Shown one piece after another: positions 15,556 to 35,500 of a stretch of DNA of 64,000 nucleotides; positions within the stretch are counted from its first letter, which is position 1; every line of letters begins with the position of its first letter. The notes under the pieces were generated by a model. It saw only the letters and a list, made by a program, of their open reading frames with translations. It was not told the origin of the DNA and ran no database searches. Both the position numbers and the translations under genes were made by a program. Origin of the DNA: Hirudinaria manillensis (Eukaryota > Annelida > Clitellata > Hirudinida > Hirudinidae); contig CM067537.1 of NCBI GenBank assembly GCA_034509925.1, positions 2,350,001 through 2,414,000 on the forward strand, written 5' to 3'.

Positions 15556-17397
15556 TTTATTACTCCACGTTTATTCATATAATTCCGAGAAAAAATGTGA
15601 TCGATATCTAACGAAGATTTAATAAATTACACTTTGATCATAAAGATAAAAATATAAAAATATCTTATATATTACAATAGTCTAATAAATAATAATAATA
15701 ATAATAATAATAAATAATAATAATAATAATAATAAATTATTAGCGGCCTTAATTAGTTAATGAGCTCCTAACGAGCTCAATTCACGATGAGGTTCATTCG
15801 GTGAGAATCGTGAGATGATGGAGTCAGATGGAGGTTCCCGTTACTTGCATCTCACAAGGATGGAAGGAATGGATGGAAGAGGAGGCAATTTCGCGATAGC
15901 ATCGTGGAATTTCTTTGCCTCTGCCAGGCATATTCCTTTTCTAGGAATACAATCGCACGCCGAACACACTCACGTACATAGACATACATACACACACACA
16001 CACACATACATACACACACATACACACACTTACATACTTATGGAGAATCACACGGACGCGAAGAAATAAAGACACTCGCGGGCGATGATAGGGCAGGTTA
16101 TTGTAAATAACTGGCAAGCCATTCCACGGAATGCCTCACGAAGCATTCTAAAAAGGATGAAGAGGAGGAGGAGGAGGAGGAGGAGGAGGAGAAATGGAAA
16201 AGAGGTTGTTTATCATCCGCTCGTTCGTTCATTCCATCAACTTTCAAATATCAAATGTTGCGGTCCATTTCGCAACTATTCCTTATATGGAATCAAGCTT
16301 TTGTCAGGAAAAAAAACGAAGACGACGACGACGAGGGCGACGACGACCACAACTACCACTGCTACCACTACCCACTGCTAGTACTAATACTACTACTAGC
16401 AACAGCACCAATAACTCAGAGCAATCCATTCTCACCTGTTTATTGCTTTTTAAGCGACTAACAACACTTATCTTTGTCGTCGTCTGAACATTTGTTTTGT
16501 TGTTCGTTAAGATTTAATGGCACCTTGGGCTGGCTTCCTTTCAAGTTGCCAAAAAAAAGTGCAATGAATTGCATTCCACGTCCTTCCAGTCTTCCATTGG
16601 ATTTTTGGAATTAATTTGAATTTAATTGATTAAATTTTAATTTAATTGCTAAAAATTATGTCGTCTAATAAGAATTAAATTAATTATTTTTCATATTAGT
16701 AAGTGAAACAATGATAATTTATCGTATTAATAATATTTTTATATATTTTTATAATATAATATAATAATATTAATAATATTAATTAATATTATGATTTGTT
16801 TGTATAGTTAGCCAATTGAATTAGGATTTGTTTTGTTTATGTTTATTTTTTTCCATTTTAAGAGAAATAAGTTTAAAAATAGAAACAATTCAGGATAAAA
16901 ACTTTCGAATTGATAATTTAATTCATAACTTATGACAAATAAATAAATAAATAAATAAATGAAATAAATAAATAAATAATTCTTTAATTAAACAAGATTT
17001 ATTGAATGATAATTTTAGAGCGCAGGTATTCAAAAAGATGTCACGACGCACTTAACAGTCTCAAGCCAACAACTAATCAATCAAAACTAGAATTTAAAAA
17101 AAGAAATAATTGATTGATTGATTGATTCTTTGATTGATTCTTTGATTGAGTAAATCAGAAGCATCAATAAATTAATTATAGCGGAAGAATTTGCTCGAAA
17201 TATCTACAAAAAGCACTTCCTATTTTCCACTCAACAGCTCGTTGCATTCCTCTCAAAAAAACGTCAAAACAAAGATGGAGCCTCAAAAAGCGCCTCGTAA
17301 ATCCAGAATTTCTCTAACTGTTGCGTAACTGTTTCCCGATGTTGTGCCCAGCTGGATAAACGTTCATTCATCAATTCACGCGCCCCTCCATTCGTCC

Positions 17398-17690
17398 GTC
17401 CGTCCGTCCATCCATGGATCTCTAGATTGCATAACTACATGATTTTGGCATTGGATAGCAGCCCCATCCAAAGCCCATCCATCTTCCCATCCGTCCGTCT
17501 ATCCCAGGATCTCTGGATAGAGGCACAACACGATATTGGCAATGGACAGATTGGCCCCGTCCAGAGAGCCACGGTCCACCCATAATTCCGTCCGTCCGTC
17601 CATCCATCCATCGGTCCACCAGACCGTCTGTCGATCCATTCATCCGTGCATCCGTTCAACTGTCCGTCCAACCATCTATCCACATAACCA
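17398..17690. repeat. GTCC/ATCC-rich segment with a diverged tandem duplication
   Basis: Two successive stretches of roughly 100-115 bp share order and wording: a GTCC run, a GGATCTCT(A/G)GAT block, a TTGGCA(T/A)TGGA block and a CCCC(A/G)TCCA block. This looks like a tandem duplication that has since diverged, embedded in tetranucleotide repeats. Confidence 0.6.
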
Positions 17691-18292
17691 CCCGTGTAAC
17701 CACAGTCAACGAAGCGAGTAGTACCGCATGGTTATCGGGTGAGAACGGATGGAAAAGGGGGATGAGGAGGAGATGTGTTGAATTACTTTTGAAAGGCAGT
17801 AGTTGGCTGCTCAGAAGCGCTGCTCGTAGCTTGGAACATTCCAGGAATCCGGATCTGGAATCCCGAAGTGGAATATTTTGTAAATCTTTACAAAGTGAAG
17901 TAAACTTCAATACGTTACATGGGGAATTCCAATCATTTGAAGTTATTTTTGTTGTTGTTGTTGTTGTTGCTATTATTGTTGTGCTGTGCTGTGCTAGTGT
18001 TGGTCTTGGTCTTGTTGCTGAGACCAGCTCGCCAGCGGCGTGCTTAATTGTTTTTAATATTAAATCGGTGAAATATAATATTTATTTAATATAAAATATT
18101 CTTTCAAGTTAAAATCTTTTTTTTTTGCAATTTACTATTGAAAACAGTTTTAACCGATTGTATCGGATACGTGACTTGTTTTGGAGTATTTTCTTATTTG
18201 TTTAAATAAATCTTATTAATTCACAGTTAATTCTGAAACAAAAATATCAAACAATTTATCAAACATTGTATTAAGAACATAAAGGAAGGATT

Positions 18293-18318
18293 TTAATAAT
18301 AATAATAATAATAATAAC

Positions 18319-18394
<76 letters not shown>

Positions 18395-18405
18395 GTAATA
18401 ATAAA
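18293..18405. repeat. (AAT)n microsatellite, about 110 bp
   Basis: Near-perfect trinucleotide array between the gene-poor region and the 3' end of the receptor gene. Confidence 0.95.
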
Positions 18406-18675
18406 GAGTTTTGCTAATTTTATTTTTAATCGATTTAGCTGAGTCTCGACAAGAATTGAAGCCCAATGTTTTCCCATAAAATTAATTTTTATTTATTTTT
18501 ATAAATTTAAAACTTTTAATAAATTTAAGGAGATTTAATTGATTTAATGAATTTAACTTAATTAATTTAATTTAATTAAATTAATAATTGATATAAATTC
18601 AACTCAAACTAAGAAATCGAACATAGATAAAACTATTTTATATAATTTTATTTTATTTATTTAAATAAACTTTTT

Positions 18676-25588
<6,913 letters not shown>

Positions 25589-25908
25589 GATTCCATTGCT
25601 GAGCTGCTTAATATTCATGAAGTTCGTAAATTAATAACCACGTGACTGGATTAATAATTATCACTGGTTAATAATTAATGGCCGACATTCTTTTTAGCTA
25701 TACACTTATCGGCGGACATTTTGTAATTAGAATGACGTCACATGAAAGAAATAAACAAGCATGCACTTGCATTAACATAAATTAACAGCCTTATTAATAA
25801 TTATCAGCCTCACTATTATTATCATTATCATCATCATCATCACCATGATTATTAGCATTATCATCATAACAGTTGACTCATTATCATTACCCTTAATGGC
25901 AGAATTGA

Positions 25909-26097
<189 letters not shown>

Positions 26098-26891
26098 GTC
26101 AACAAATGAGATTGTCTTTTAACAAAACAAATTGAAAAAGATATAAAAGGAAAGCAATAAAATTCGAAAACAATTGATAACAATGTTGATTTAAGGCCAC
26201 AGCAGTAAAAGCTTCAAATACGCCATCAGGGAGGAAGATCACTGAACCATGCATTCCAATGAATGAATTAATTAATTCAACTGTGAATTGTTATGAATTC
26301 TAATGGATTAATAAATGAATTCAACTGGGAATTTTTGTGAATTCTAATGAATGAATGAATGAATGAATGAATAAATAGATAAATAAATTAATTAAATTGT
26401 AAACTGATCGGATCAAGGTCATTGTTCAGCAGATTGTATAAGCAGGATTTCAAAGATTTAAAAATAAAAGCCAAACATTGTTTTCTAAAACTCGTGAAAC
26501 AAAAACAATTCGACTTTGAAAAACAAACGAAAAAATAATAGCAACAACAGAATTTCATTCAACAACAACAACAGCAACAAGTTCTCAAAGGTGAGTCAGA
26601 GATTGTAGTCAGGATGTGACCAATCAAATTGTAATTTGTAATTTGTACAAGCAAATTGTAAACAGCTCGTCTGCACACAATCGCCGCCAAAAAAATGAAA
26701 AAGGCAGACGACCATGGCTCGAAAACGGAGCACGAAATGAACGCAACTACAAACTCAACTGGCGACATCTTCATCGTCATCTTAAATTTGATGACCGAAT
26801 TAATTCTAACGAAGTAATTTTAATTTTAATTAATTTTTTTTCTAAATTTTTCTTTCACTTAATAAAATATCAACAAATCATCTTGACACGT

Positions 26892-27089
26892 TCAAATGCT
26901 CCCTTCCTTGCTCTCCCGACTGAAAAGAGGGTTGTGCTGTCGATAGGTCTTTGCCTCGTCGCACTTTGACTTGACCTTCTCTCGAAACATCTTCAGGCAG
27001 TTGAAGCAGTTGTCGTTGATCTGATTGAAGATGTTTTCAATCAGTTCAGTGGATTGAAACACAACGGGTTGAAACAGATTCAAAGTCAT
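26892..27089 (-). CDS. Possible small Cys-containing ORF (65 codons)
   Basis: Starts at an ATG and encodes a mixed, non-repetitive sequence with three cysteines in FNCLKMFREKVKSKCDEAK. Its composition is protein-like, unlike the repeat frames around it. I do not recognise it. It could be a first exon of a short gene or chance; no partner exon with good splice signals was found. Confidence 0.25.
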   Translation of the reverse strand: MTLNLFQPVVFQSTELIENIFNQINDNCFNCLKMFREKVKSKCDEAKTYRQHNPLFSRESKEGSI

Positions 27090-27192
27090 TCTAATTGGTG
27101 TTAGTAATGAAAAGCTAATTAAGCACGAGATTCCTTAAGGCCAGCCCTTCAAGTTTATTTCCTTTAATGTTAATATTATTAAACTATTAAAT

Positions 27193-27193
27193 T

Positions 27194-27249
<56 letters not shown>
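27193..27249. repeat. (GA)n microsatellite
   Basis: About 55 bp of GA dinucleotides, downstream of the BTB gene stop codon, possibly in its 3' UTR. Confidence 0.95.
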
Positions 27250-27250
<1 letters not shown>

Positions 27251-27351
27251 CAAGAGGCATAAATCTGCAGTAGTCAAAACAGAGACTAAATTAAAACATG
27301 TCTATTCAAAAATACCATAATATCTCAATAGAAAATATTCAAAATACTCAT

Positions 27352-28489
27352 TCAAAAGAAGCAGACCCCCACGAAGTCCGACTCCAATACCTTCCTCGAC
27401 TTGCACTCGGTGCAGAAGTTCCCGTAGCCCGAGGCCAGTTCGCTGATGACTCCGAACATCTTGGTGTCCCTCTCCCCGTAAATCTTCCGCCCCTGCTCCA
27501 CGGATGCTTCCAGGTCCAGGACGCGCAGCTGGAGGATGCTGATGAGATTGTCCGGTTCTATGAGCTTGTAGTTCGGGTCTTTCTTCAGCTCCGTGAAGCT
27601 CTTTGACTTTACCTGAGTCATTTTATTTGTTTATTTATTTGTTTGTTTATTTATTCATAAGTCCGAGGAACAAAATTCGTTTGGCTCGATGATGTACAAT
27701 TCAATTTGTGACTTAAAAGTTAAGAATGAAATGCTGAGTAGATAATGATACCATACATGTTTTGATAAAAATGATTTAAAAAAAAAAATTAATTAAAAAC
27801 CAATTGATAAAACAAAATGACAATAAAAAAAAATCTCCTTACCTTGTCTATACACTTTCCCAACAACTGATGGAGGCCATATTGCTGTGCTGTCACCAAC
27901 AGCTCCATACTGCCATCTTTGGTCAGAAGGAATTCTTCACATTTTTTCTTAACCTCATCGATCTGATATTCTTCAACCAGAGGAAGCAACTGGTAGACAT
28001 TTGAATCTGTTGGTGGAGTTCAAATATTCAGATAGCAATTATTATTAAACAATTATTAAACAATTGATTATTATAACAAGTAATAAGGATAATTTGATTG
28101 CAATGATCAACCTGAGTCTAGCAGTCATCACTTATGTACATTACATTATTTAATTACTAATTTTCATTAAATTATTAATGTCTAATTGATTTTAAGTTTT
28201 TGTAGTTGTTTTCCAAAGTCATTCAAAATTTTATTCATATCTCACCATTAATTGCTTTAATTGGTGGATACATGCAGTGCAGAAGTTCAACAAATTCGTC
28301 GACTTTCTTTCCAGGAAGAGGAACTGAAGTTTCCCTGCTTTCTTTGAAGTTTCCCAGAAACATCGACCTGAAAACTGGAGACCAGATGGCCAAAATTTCC
28401 TTATGCACGTACAATAGTTGATCTTCCACCTCCAATATAACGCTGGACAATGGATCTGGTATTGTGAAATCGACGAATTCTTGCTCCAT
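27352..28489 (-). CDS. BTB/POZ domain protein, 222 aa
   Basis: Three exons: 28246-28489, 27843-28006, 27352-27612, with matching phases. The start is ATG at 28489 because the longer frame upstream begins only with a TTG. The BTB fold spans about residues 8-110: SSVILEVEDQLLYVHKEILAIWSPVFRSMF is the classic dimer-forming start, followed by VDEFVELLHCMYP and LLPLVEEYQIDEVKKKCEEFL. A short BACK-like helical region follows (LLVTAQQYGLHQLLGKC), then a C-terminal helix and FCTECKSRK. There is no MATH or Kelch domain, so it resembles stand-alone BTB proteins that can act as Cullin-3 adaptors or scaffolds; the partner is unknown. It is head-to-head with ARMC6, 710 bp between start codons. Confidence 0.85.
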
Positions 28490-29198
28490 TGCGATCAATT
28501 GTGATCTGTTTATTAATATTGCAATTTAAAACAAATAACGTCAAATTTTGTTTTTTGTTATTATTTAACCTTATTAAACTTGAAGGTCTATGATCGACCA
28601 AACAAAGAACTCTAGCTGCGCTTTCGGTTATGTCGAAACAGAACACAAAACGGCGTCCGGTTTTTAATATTAGAAAAACTGACAGTAAATTAAATTTAGC
28701 AAGCCACACTCATTGTTTGATCGGTAACAATTTCCCAATAAAAAACTTAGAGCCATATCAATCTATCGTCTCAAGCAGCTGATGAATGTTTATAAACAAG
28801 ATATGTCCTTGACGTCTGCTAATCTTGTTACATGTAACATCTGCAAGATGATTGAAGTCGCAATTTTATCACCATGTCGCAGAGAATATTTTTTAAAATG
28901 ATATGCAACTGCAATTTTAATCTATTTAAATTCTATTTAAAAGTTCTAGTTTCTGTTCCCTGGAGTTTTTATTTAATTATTTATAAAAGTTAAATTTAAT
29001 TATATTTTAAATTTGTTCTATACATATTAAGCTATGAATTATTTTATACTCATTGCAAGATTTCAAATTGGTAAAGATTACAGTGATTTGGCAGTTACTT
29101 TATAGTTTCCTTTTAAAAAATGTTGTGATTCTACCGGTTTTAGTTGTCATGACTTTTCGTTTCTGATTTTGACTCCGAAGACTGTTCCGTTTTTCGCA
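28490..29198. promoter_or_regulatory. Shared spacer between divergent BTB and ARMC6 genes
   Basis: 709 bp between the two start codons of a head-to-head pair. It is AT-rich, with no exon visible. A bidirectional promoter is likely from geometry alone; I do not identify a specific element. Confidence 0.45.
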
Positions 29199-30256
29199 AT
29201 GGAAAAGGTTATATCTCAGCAAACGTTCAATAATGTTGTTGTGGAGAATATAAAAGATTTTGAGATGTCAGCAGAGGAGGCTGTTGAAGACGCTGTGAAA
29301 CAATTTGAGGCTCAGGTAGAGATTTTATCTAGCAATGGTTAATTTATGCTGTACATTGTTTTTACATTAATGATGTTATTTTTCTTTAAAACTTGCGAAT
29401 TTTGCTTTTTTAATAATGATCTGATGATAGAGGATGCGTCTAATTAGCAAATCAAGGACCCTATTAAACTAAGATTTTTATCAAAATATCATCACCAGAC
29501 TATTTGTGTAGTGAGACTAAGTATGTGTTGCATTGAGGTATTAAATGTGTTTTAACATTTTCTCTTAAACTTCAGGGAGTCAGTCTGACACTGATCGTTA
29601 AGGATCCAAAGATGTATTCAAAAGAAGGCCCGAACGAGGAGGCTTCTACTAAAAATGAAATAATGTCATCATTAAACAACATAAAAGCCATTCTTGACGC
29701 AGGATGTAAAGCATCTGGTATAGATATGGATGGCTTGTCACAGGAGTGCACGAAGCTTCAGAGTATCTGTAAACGTGGACTTCCAGAGAGATGTCTGGCC
29801 ACCATTGTTGGAGCAGACAAGATTCTGATGGAGTGTCTCGTGCAGACGTTGAATTGCAGCATATCCGACATAAAGAATCAAAGCTTAAAGTTGAGCCTAG
29901 ATAATCGTGACCTGGGAAGTCTAAATCATCTTCTTCTGACTTATCGCTGCTACTTAGAAAGTCAGCCAGACATAATGAATCAAGATGCTGAGCACGTCTT
30001 CATGGCCTTACTGAAAGCTGCCACAGAATATCTAAAGCACCACCAAAGCGACAATCAAGCCATTCGAGGTGCAGAAAACCTTCTCAACATCTTTGCAAAG
30101 TTCTGCTTCTTGCACGAGACTAACAGGCAGTCGTTCATCAAAGGAGGACTTGCCATGATTGTCGTTGAATTGCTCGAATTTATTGAAAGGTAAAAAATGA
30201 ACATGTTCCTAGCTAAACTTGATGGTTATTAAGGAATAAATAATTAACTATTTAAG

Positions 30257-30298
<42 letters not shown>

Positions 30299-32242
30299 AT
30301 TAAAAGTTAGTTAAATGATAGTTAGCATAAATTAGATTCGTCTGATTTTAAATCTTATTCTCAAAAGTTTGAAATGTTTTAATGAAGACAATACAATTAA
30401 TTAAATTTAATTTATTCATCTTTTTGGATACACCAAAATTAACAACACCACACACAAATTGGAAAAGAAAAAAAATATAACGGTGAAACCAAGGATGCCC
30501 GAAAGGAATTATTCCCGCTATGAATAGACAATCTATTGAAATCAGGATGCAAGTTTCATTTTAAAAATTAAATTTTAAATTTCAGTCAAGAAGGTTCTGA
30601 ATTGGTGAACCTCGTGGTAGAAGGCTGTGCCCTCCTCAAGTCTCTCGTCGCAGACGACGACATCAGAGTCGCCTTCGGGCAATCCCACGAGCGATGTCAG
30701 ATCATCGTCAACCAGTGCGAAGCCCTGCCCGTGCTTTTCTCCATCCTCAATAGTTTGCATAGTTTTCCAACTGCTTATTTAATTTAATATAATTTGCAAA
30801 TTGTGACAATAATATCTTATTACTACCATAATAATGTAATTCCTTGTCTTATTCCTATTATAATAATTATCACTATTGTAAAATTTGAGTATTGGCTTTT
30901 CTAGAATTCAAAGAAAAGACGGAAGCATTGAGTAGCATCCTGTCTGCCATTGGTCAGCTGGTCGTGAGGGAGGAATTTTGCGTGAAAGCCTCGGAATTGG
31001 GCGGAGTCCGCTTGGTCCTGGAGATAATAAGGCAGGCACTGCAGGAGGGCAAGAAGTCTCCCGTTCTCAAAAGTTCTGTTCTGGTAATTTGAATTTTGGA
31101 CCTTTTTTTTGCATCCTTTTAATGAGCGAATAAGAGAATCAACCATTGATGTTAATAACTGCTTACCAGAGGGCACTTGAGATGGCTAAGATGGCTTTAT
31201 AGCTAGCCACTTTGCAAACTCTTTGCTGTTTGACTCAGTGCATGCAAAATTTGAAAATTTTTTTTTAGGCTTGGTTTAAAGTGATTTATTTCTATAATTA
31301 TTTATTTTTTTTTATAAATTCCTTTCAAACATCTCTCAGTTGCTGAAGAACCTGTCGGGTAGTGACAAGGTCAAGGTCGAACTCATGTCGCAGAGCCACG
31401 GACCGGGGCTGCTCTGCGAAGTCCTTGAGCGCTACATGGCAGACGCTTCCACGTGCGAAGCGGTTTGCCTCCTGGTGGCTTCCCTGGTCCTCCGACATCC
31501 TGCCCATGGAAAGACCTTCGTTGAGGAGAATTCGATTCACGACCTCTTGGCCCGAGTGATGGTGCTGCATGCAAAGTCCTCACAAGTGCAGGTATAACAC
31601 TTATTACTATTTGGCAATAGTTATTGCCATAAACCCGTGATTTGTGGGTCACCACTGGTCTATTATTGTTGAGTGCACGGTGTTACTGGAAGCTGTTGTA
31701 CATTTCTACTGACATTTTCATACGTTGAGTCGATATATTTCTATTTTTTTGTTGAGTACTTTCGTCCATATTGTTTTCCATTAACAAGTTTCATCATGCT
31801 TCCTTCATAAAATTATGAATTTCTTGACGACAACTCCACTTTAAGCGCCTCCGACGCTACGCATATGGCGCTATATAAATTAATTATTATTATTATTATT
31901 ATCATTATTAATCACTGAAATAATAATAGCCATCCCTGCTAACTCATTAACTCATGCATCATTATATTTTGTTATCAGCCAATAAATCAAACCAAAACCC
32001 TCTAACCTCCCCCTCCCCCATTTCAGAAGTCATGCAGCATCGTCATCAGGAACATCGTCAGCAGAAACCCCGAACTGAGGCCGTCCTTTCTCGACTCAGG
32101 AATGGAACAACTGCTGAGGAACGCCCTGGAAAAGCACCAGGATTCGTGCAGGGATGAGATCAACTATGCACTCAGGGACCTTCATTGTGAAGTTCAACTC
32201 AGGGAGATGTGGAAGGGCACAGGCAAGACCTTGGCCCAATAA
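29199..32242 (+). CDS. ARMC6: Armadillo repeat-containing protein 6
   Basis: Six exons: 29199-29315, 29576-30189, 30586-30752, 30905-31083, 31340-31591, 32027-32242; phases agree and the product is 514 aa (human 501). The N-terminus (ISQQTFNNVVVENIKDFEM...EEAVEDAVKQFEAQG) aligns well with human ARMC6 ETFDAAVRENIEEFAM...EEAVKEAVEQFESQG. Armadillo helices follow, including DDDIRVAFGQSHE (human DDDIRVPFGHAHN) and VVREEFCVKASELGG. The C-terminus ends ALRDLHCEVQLREMW (human ALRDLGCHVELRELW). ARMC6 is a conserved armadillo protein of poorly defined cellular role. Exon 3 uses a weak donor (A|GTTTGC). The gene converges on MALT1 with about 305 bp between stop codons. A SINE-like tail lies in intron 5. 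Confidence 0.93.
31838..31915 (+). mobile_element. SINE-like 3' tail ending in (ATT)n
   Basis: The stretch AAGCGCCTCCGACGCTACGC followed by ATATGGCGCTATATAAATTAA and ATT repeats has the form of the conserved 3' tail of tRNA-derived invertebrate SINEs, which end in a GCGCTATATAAAT motif plus short repeats. No full body was identified upstream. It sits in ARMC6 intron 5. Confidence 0.6.
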
Positions 32243-32547
32243 TGACGACGACAATGATGATGGCTGTGATGGTAATGTCAAAACTATGACTATGAGTTGG
32301 TCGTCTGTTACTTAAGTCTTTGTTATGTCGTTTTTGTTTATTGCCAGCAAGTTGTTTCTAAAATGTCTTAATTTCAATTTATCGTGTAGTCTGTTCATGA
32401 AGATATTTCATGGGCTTCACTTTCCTCGGCGAGAGCGTCTAGTTTAGAGTGCCGCAGGAAAATAGATTCGTCACGGGAGTAGTCGAGTTGCGAACGAACG
32501 AGCAAACAGTTCCGGCATCTTCCGGTTCGCTGGAATGTCTCCGAGGG

Positions 32548-35500
32548 TCACCAGGGGAGAGAAGCTGCCAGGGGCTTGCCCAAGTCGATGAGTTCGGTCT
32601 CCAGTTTGAAGGGCGGTTTGTCGGGCATGATGATGCTGATAGTGAGGCAAATGTTCAACTTGTCCTGCAAATGCAGAATGAAACGATGATCTTGAGTAGT
32701 TACATAGGTCCCATAGGAAATATTGATCTATATTGGTATTGTGATGAATATTTATATCATCTGAATTGGTTATTTGGAAGACCTACACCCAAATATGATG
32801 ATTAATGGCACTTGAAAAAACTAACAGGAATCATGGTTATCTGCTCCTTTCAGGACAGAAGGATGGATGGATAGATGGATGGATGGGTGAGGGAAGAGGT
32901 GGATGGGTGGGTGAGTGAAGAGGTGGATGAATGAACTTATGTTGTCGGTGGATTCTTTCGATTGGAAGAATTTATTTTTTGTTAATTTAGCATTTATTAT
33001 GGCAAAAGGATGGTAGATGCTAAATAGATGGATGGATGGATGGATGGATGGATATATAGATGGATAGATAGATAGTCCAAACAAAATGTGGTCCCTCAGC
33101 CCAAAGTAAATACTTGCCAAGCTTCAAATTGGTTTGTGTTTTTGAGGCAAAATTTAAAAAAAAGTGAATTAATTGAAAAGTACGAGTAAAAGCATGTAAA
33201 AATCTGATTAAGGCTCACCTTGAGTCTCTGGAGGTTGCAGAACTTGTATTCAGGAGGATTGCTGAGCACTTCCAGCACGGGCTGGATGACCTGGTTGACC
33301 CGTTCCTTGTGCAGTTCCACCTGGATCGAGTAACTCAGGTGATTGAAGTTGGTGATGATTGGCTTCATGAGGAGGACGTTGGAAAGGTACTTGCTGAACT
33401 TGAGAACAACGAGTCCTTTGTTGTCGAGAGGAATGTGCACATTGCCTGGAATCACTGGTCAATTGAAATGGGGGATTCATTTTCATTTATTATATTATTT
33501 TTATTAAATTTATTATTATTATTCAAATTGAGTCTGGTAAAGGAAAAGAATGGTGGAGAAACCACAGGCAATTGCCAACTCATAGGCTGATAACTTTGCT
33601 ACTTAACCTTTACCCTTGGCCATAACTTAAATCCTTAAGGTACCAATTAAGAGTTATTATTACTTGACTCAAAATCGACAATTTTTGAAATAATGTTGAA
33701 AATTTAACAAATTTTCAAGTTAAAGGACTAAGAAAGAATTTAAAATATTTTGATTGATTTATTTTTTCTACAAAACTATAAAAATGATGATGATGATGCT
33801 GATGTCGAGGTAAACATAAAATATTTAGTCCAACATATTGGTCCAATGTAATGGTTGCTGCTGCTAACCATGAGCAAACTGCCATATGTCTCTGTACTTG
33901 TCCTGTTCTTTCCTTTTGGTTATTTCATCTGAACCATGACAGCTGAATGGCAGTTTGTAGCTTTATTAAAATTAAAATGCTAACTCCGAACAAAAAAAAA
34001 GTTATAAAGTCCGCATTAGTTATTAGTTATATTATAGTTTCATTATTATTATATTATTATTATTATTTTATTTATAACCTGTTTGCCACAGGGTCCCAGA
34101 GACTTCTCTCTGGCTCCTCCAAAGTTATGTCCATCTGTGGATGCTGGGGATACTTTTCTTTATTGTACGGACACCTCTGAAACTTGTGCTGCAACTGCCC
34201 GTAAATCTCGTTCACTTTCACCTGGCGAGTTTTCTTTTATTAATATTAACGAAGATTTCATGACTAATAAAAATAATGTTGGTTAGTTAGTATTATAATT
34301 AAAATCATATAAATGATTAATCAATAAATTATTTACTAGTTAATAAACTAAAATCACTGCAGATAAATAATAATAATAATAACAATAATAATAATAATTG
34401 AAATAATAAAAGTCGTAAACGACTACAGTTGACCAATACAAATCGTTAAATAAATATTCGTGATTTCCAGAACAAACAATTTGAACTGCAATCAGCAGGC
34501 TCAAGAGCTCTTCCATGGGTAATGGACCGATTGAACAAAATCTTGATTTACATTTGTAGGTGATATTTCTATGCCAACAACGGCAACAACAACAACATTG
34601 ACGGTAACAACAACAACAATGAGGTTGAAACCGTCAGATGACAATTCAGGCGGAAAGGTTCGACTAACGTCGGGATTGTCGAGAACGTCGAGGAGGTATT
34701 TGTTGAAGAGACCTCTCGGGTTGCAGACGTTGCTGCCCTCCTCGAAAGACTGCTCGCCGAGGATTCTTGGTGATTAATTAATTAATTAATTAATTATGGT
34801 TAATTTATCCAATCAAATGATTAATTATTCGATTGATGACTCAAACAGCCTAATTACTAAATTCCAATTACTAAAAATATAACTAATTATTATTAAGATT
34901 ATGGTAATGCAATAGAATGATTACTATATTACCATTAGCGTGTCATTATTATTATTATTAGTATTATTATCATCATCGTCATCGCTATTATTAATATTAT
35001 TATCATTACTATTATGATTATTATTATTGCTATTATTATTATTGTTGCTGTTAATGTTACACATGTAATACTAACGTGGCATAAATGATGACGTAGTTGG
35101 GAAGGCTCTTTGAAGGCTTAGTCGGGTATATTTCTTCAACCTGAGAATGTTCAGTTCTGCAAAAGCAAGACTGGCACGAGTTACAAAGAAAGAAAGAAAG
35201 AAAGTTTACGAGTACGGCACGAAAATACGCAAATACGTAAATACGTCCGTCCCAGTTTCTGTTTGACATGTATTAATTCTTTTTAATATTTATTATATTA
35301 TTAATATTTTTCTTTTGGAACAATCGTGCAGTTTGAATCTAACAATGGAACAAATTAGTAAATACAGTGAAGTGTTAGTTAATGATTTTTGATTATAAGT
35401 GAATTAGTTAATGATTTTTAACATTGTTTTTGAAAAAAATAAAAAGCCTGATCAGCCAGCAATAACTAATAACTGCCAGCAATAACTTTACAAACCCTCA

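Larger units (their letters stand above)
14646..18675. other. Gene-poor, repeat-rich region upstream of tropomyosin
   Basis: Presumed tropomyosin 5' region followed by about 3.5 kb without a supportable exon. It holds GATT/GATC runs (14780-14840), CAA/CAT tracts (15186-15350), AT-rich ATT arrays (15520-15555, 15688-15735), ACATAC/ACAC tracts (15963-16035), a GAG run (16164-16190) and a GTCC/ATCC-rich duplicated segment (17380-17690). It ends in an (AAT)n array (18293-18405). The open frames across it translate repeats or lack any recognisable motif. A non-coding transcript cannot be excluded. Confidence 0.55.

Noticed and set aside
32821-33120. Minus-strand frame rich in PSIHPSIH, and similar frames at 12346-12743
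   Set aside because: Translations of GATG/GATA-type tetranucleotide repeats in introns.
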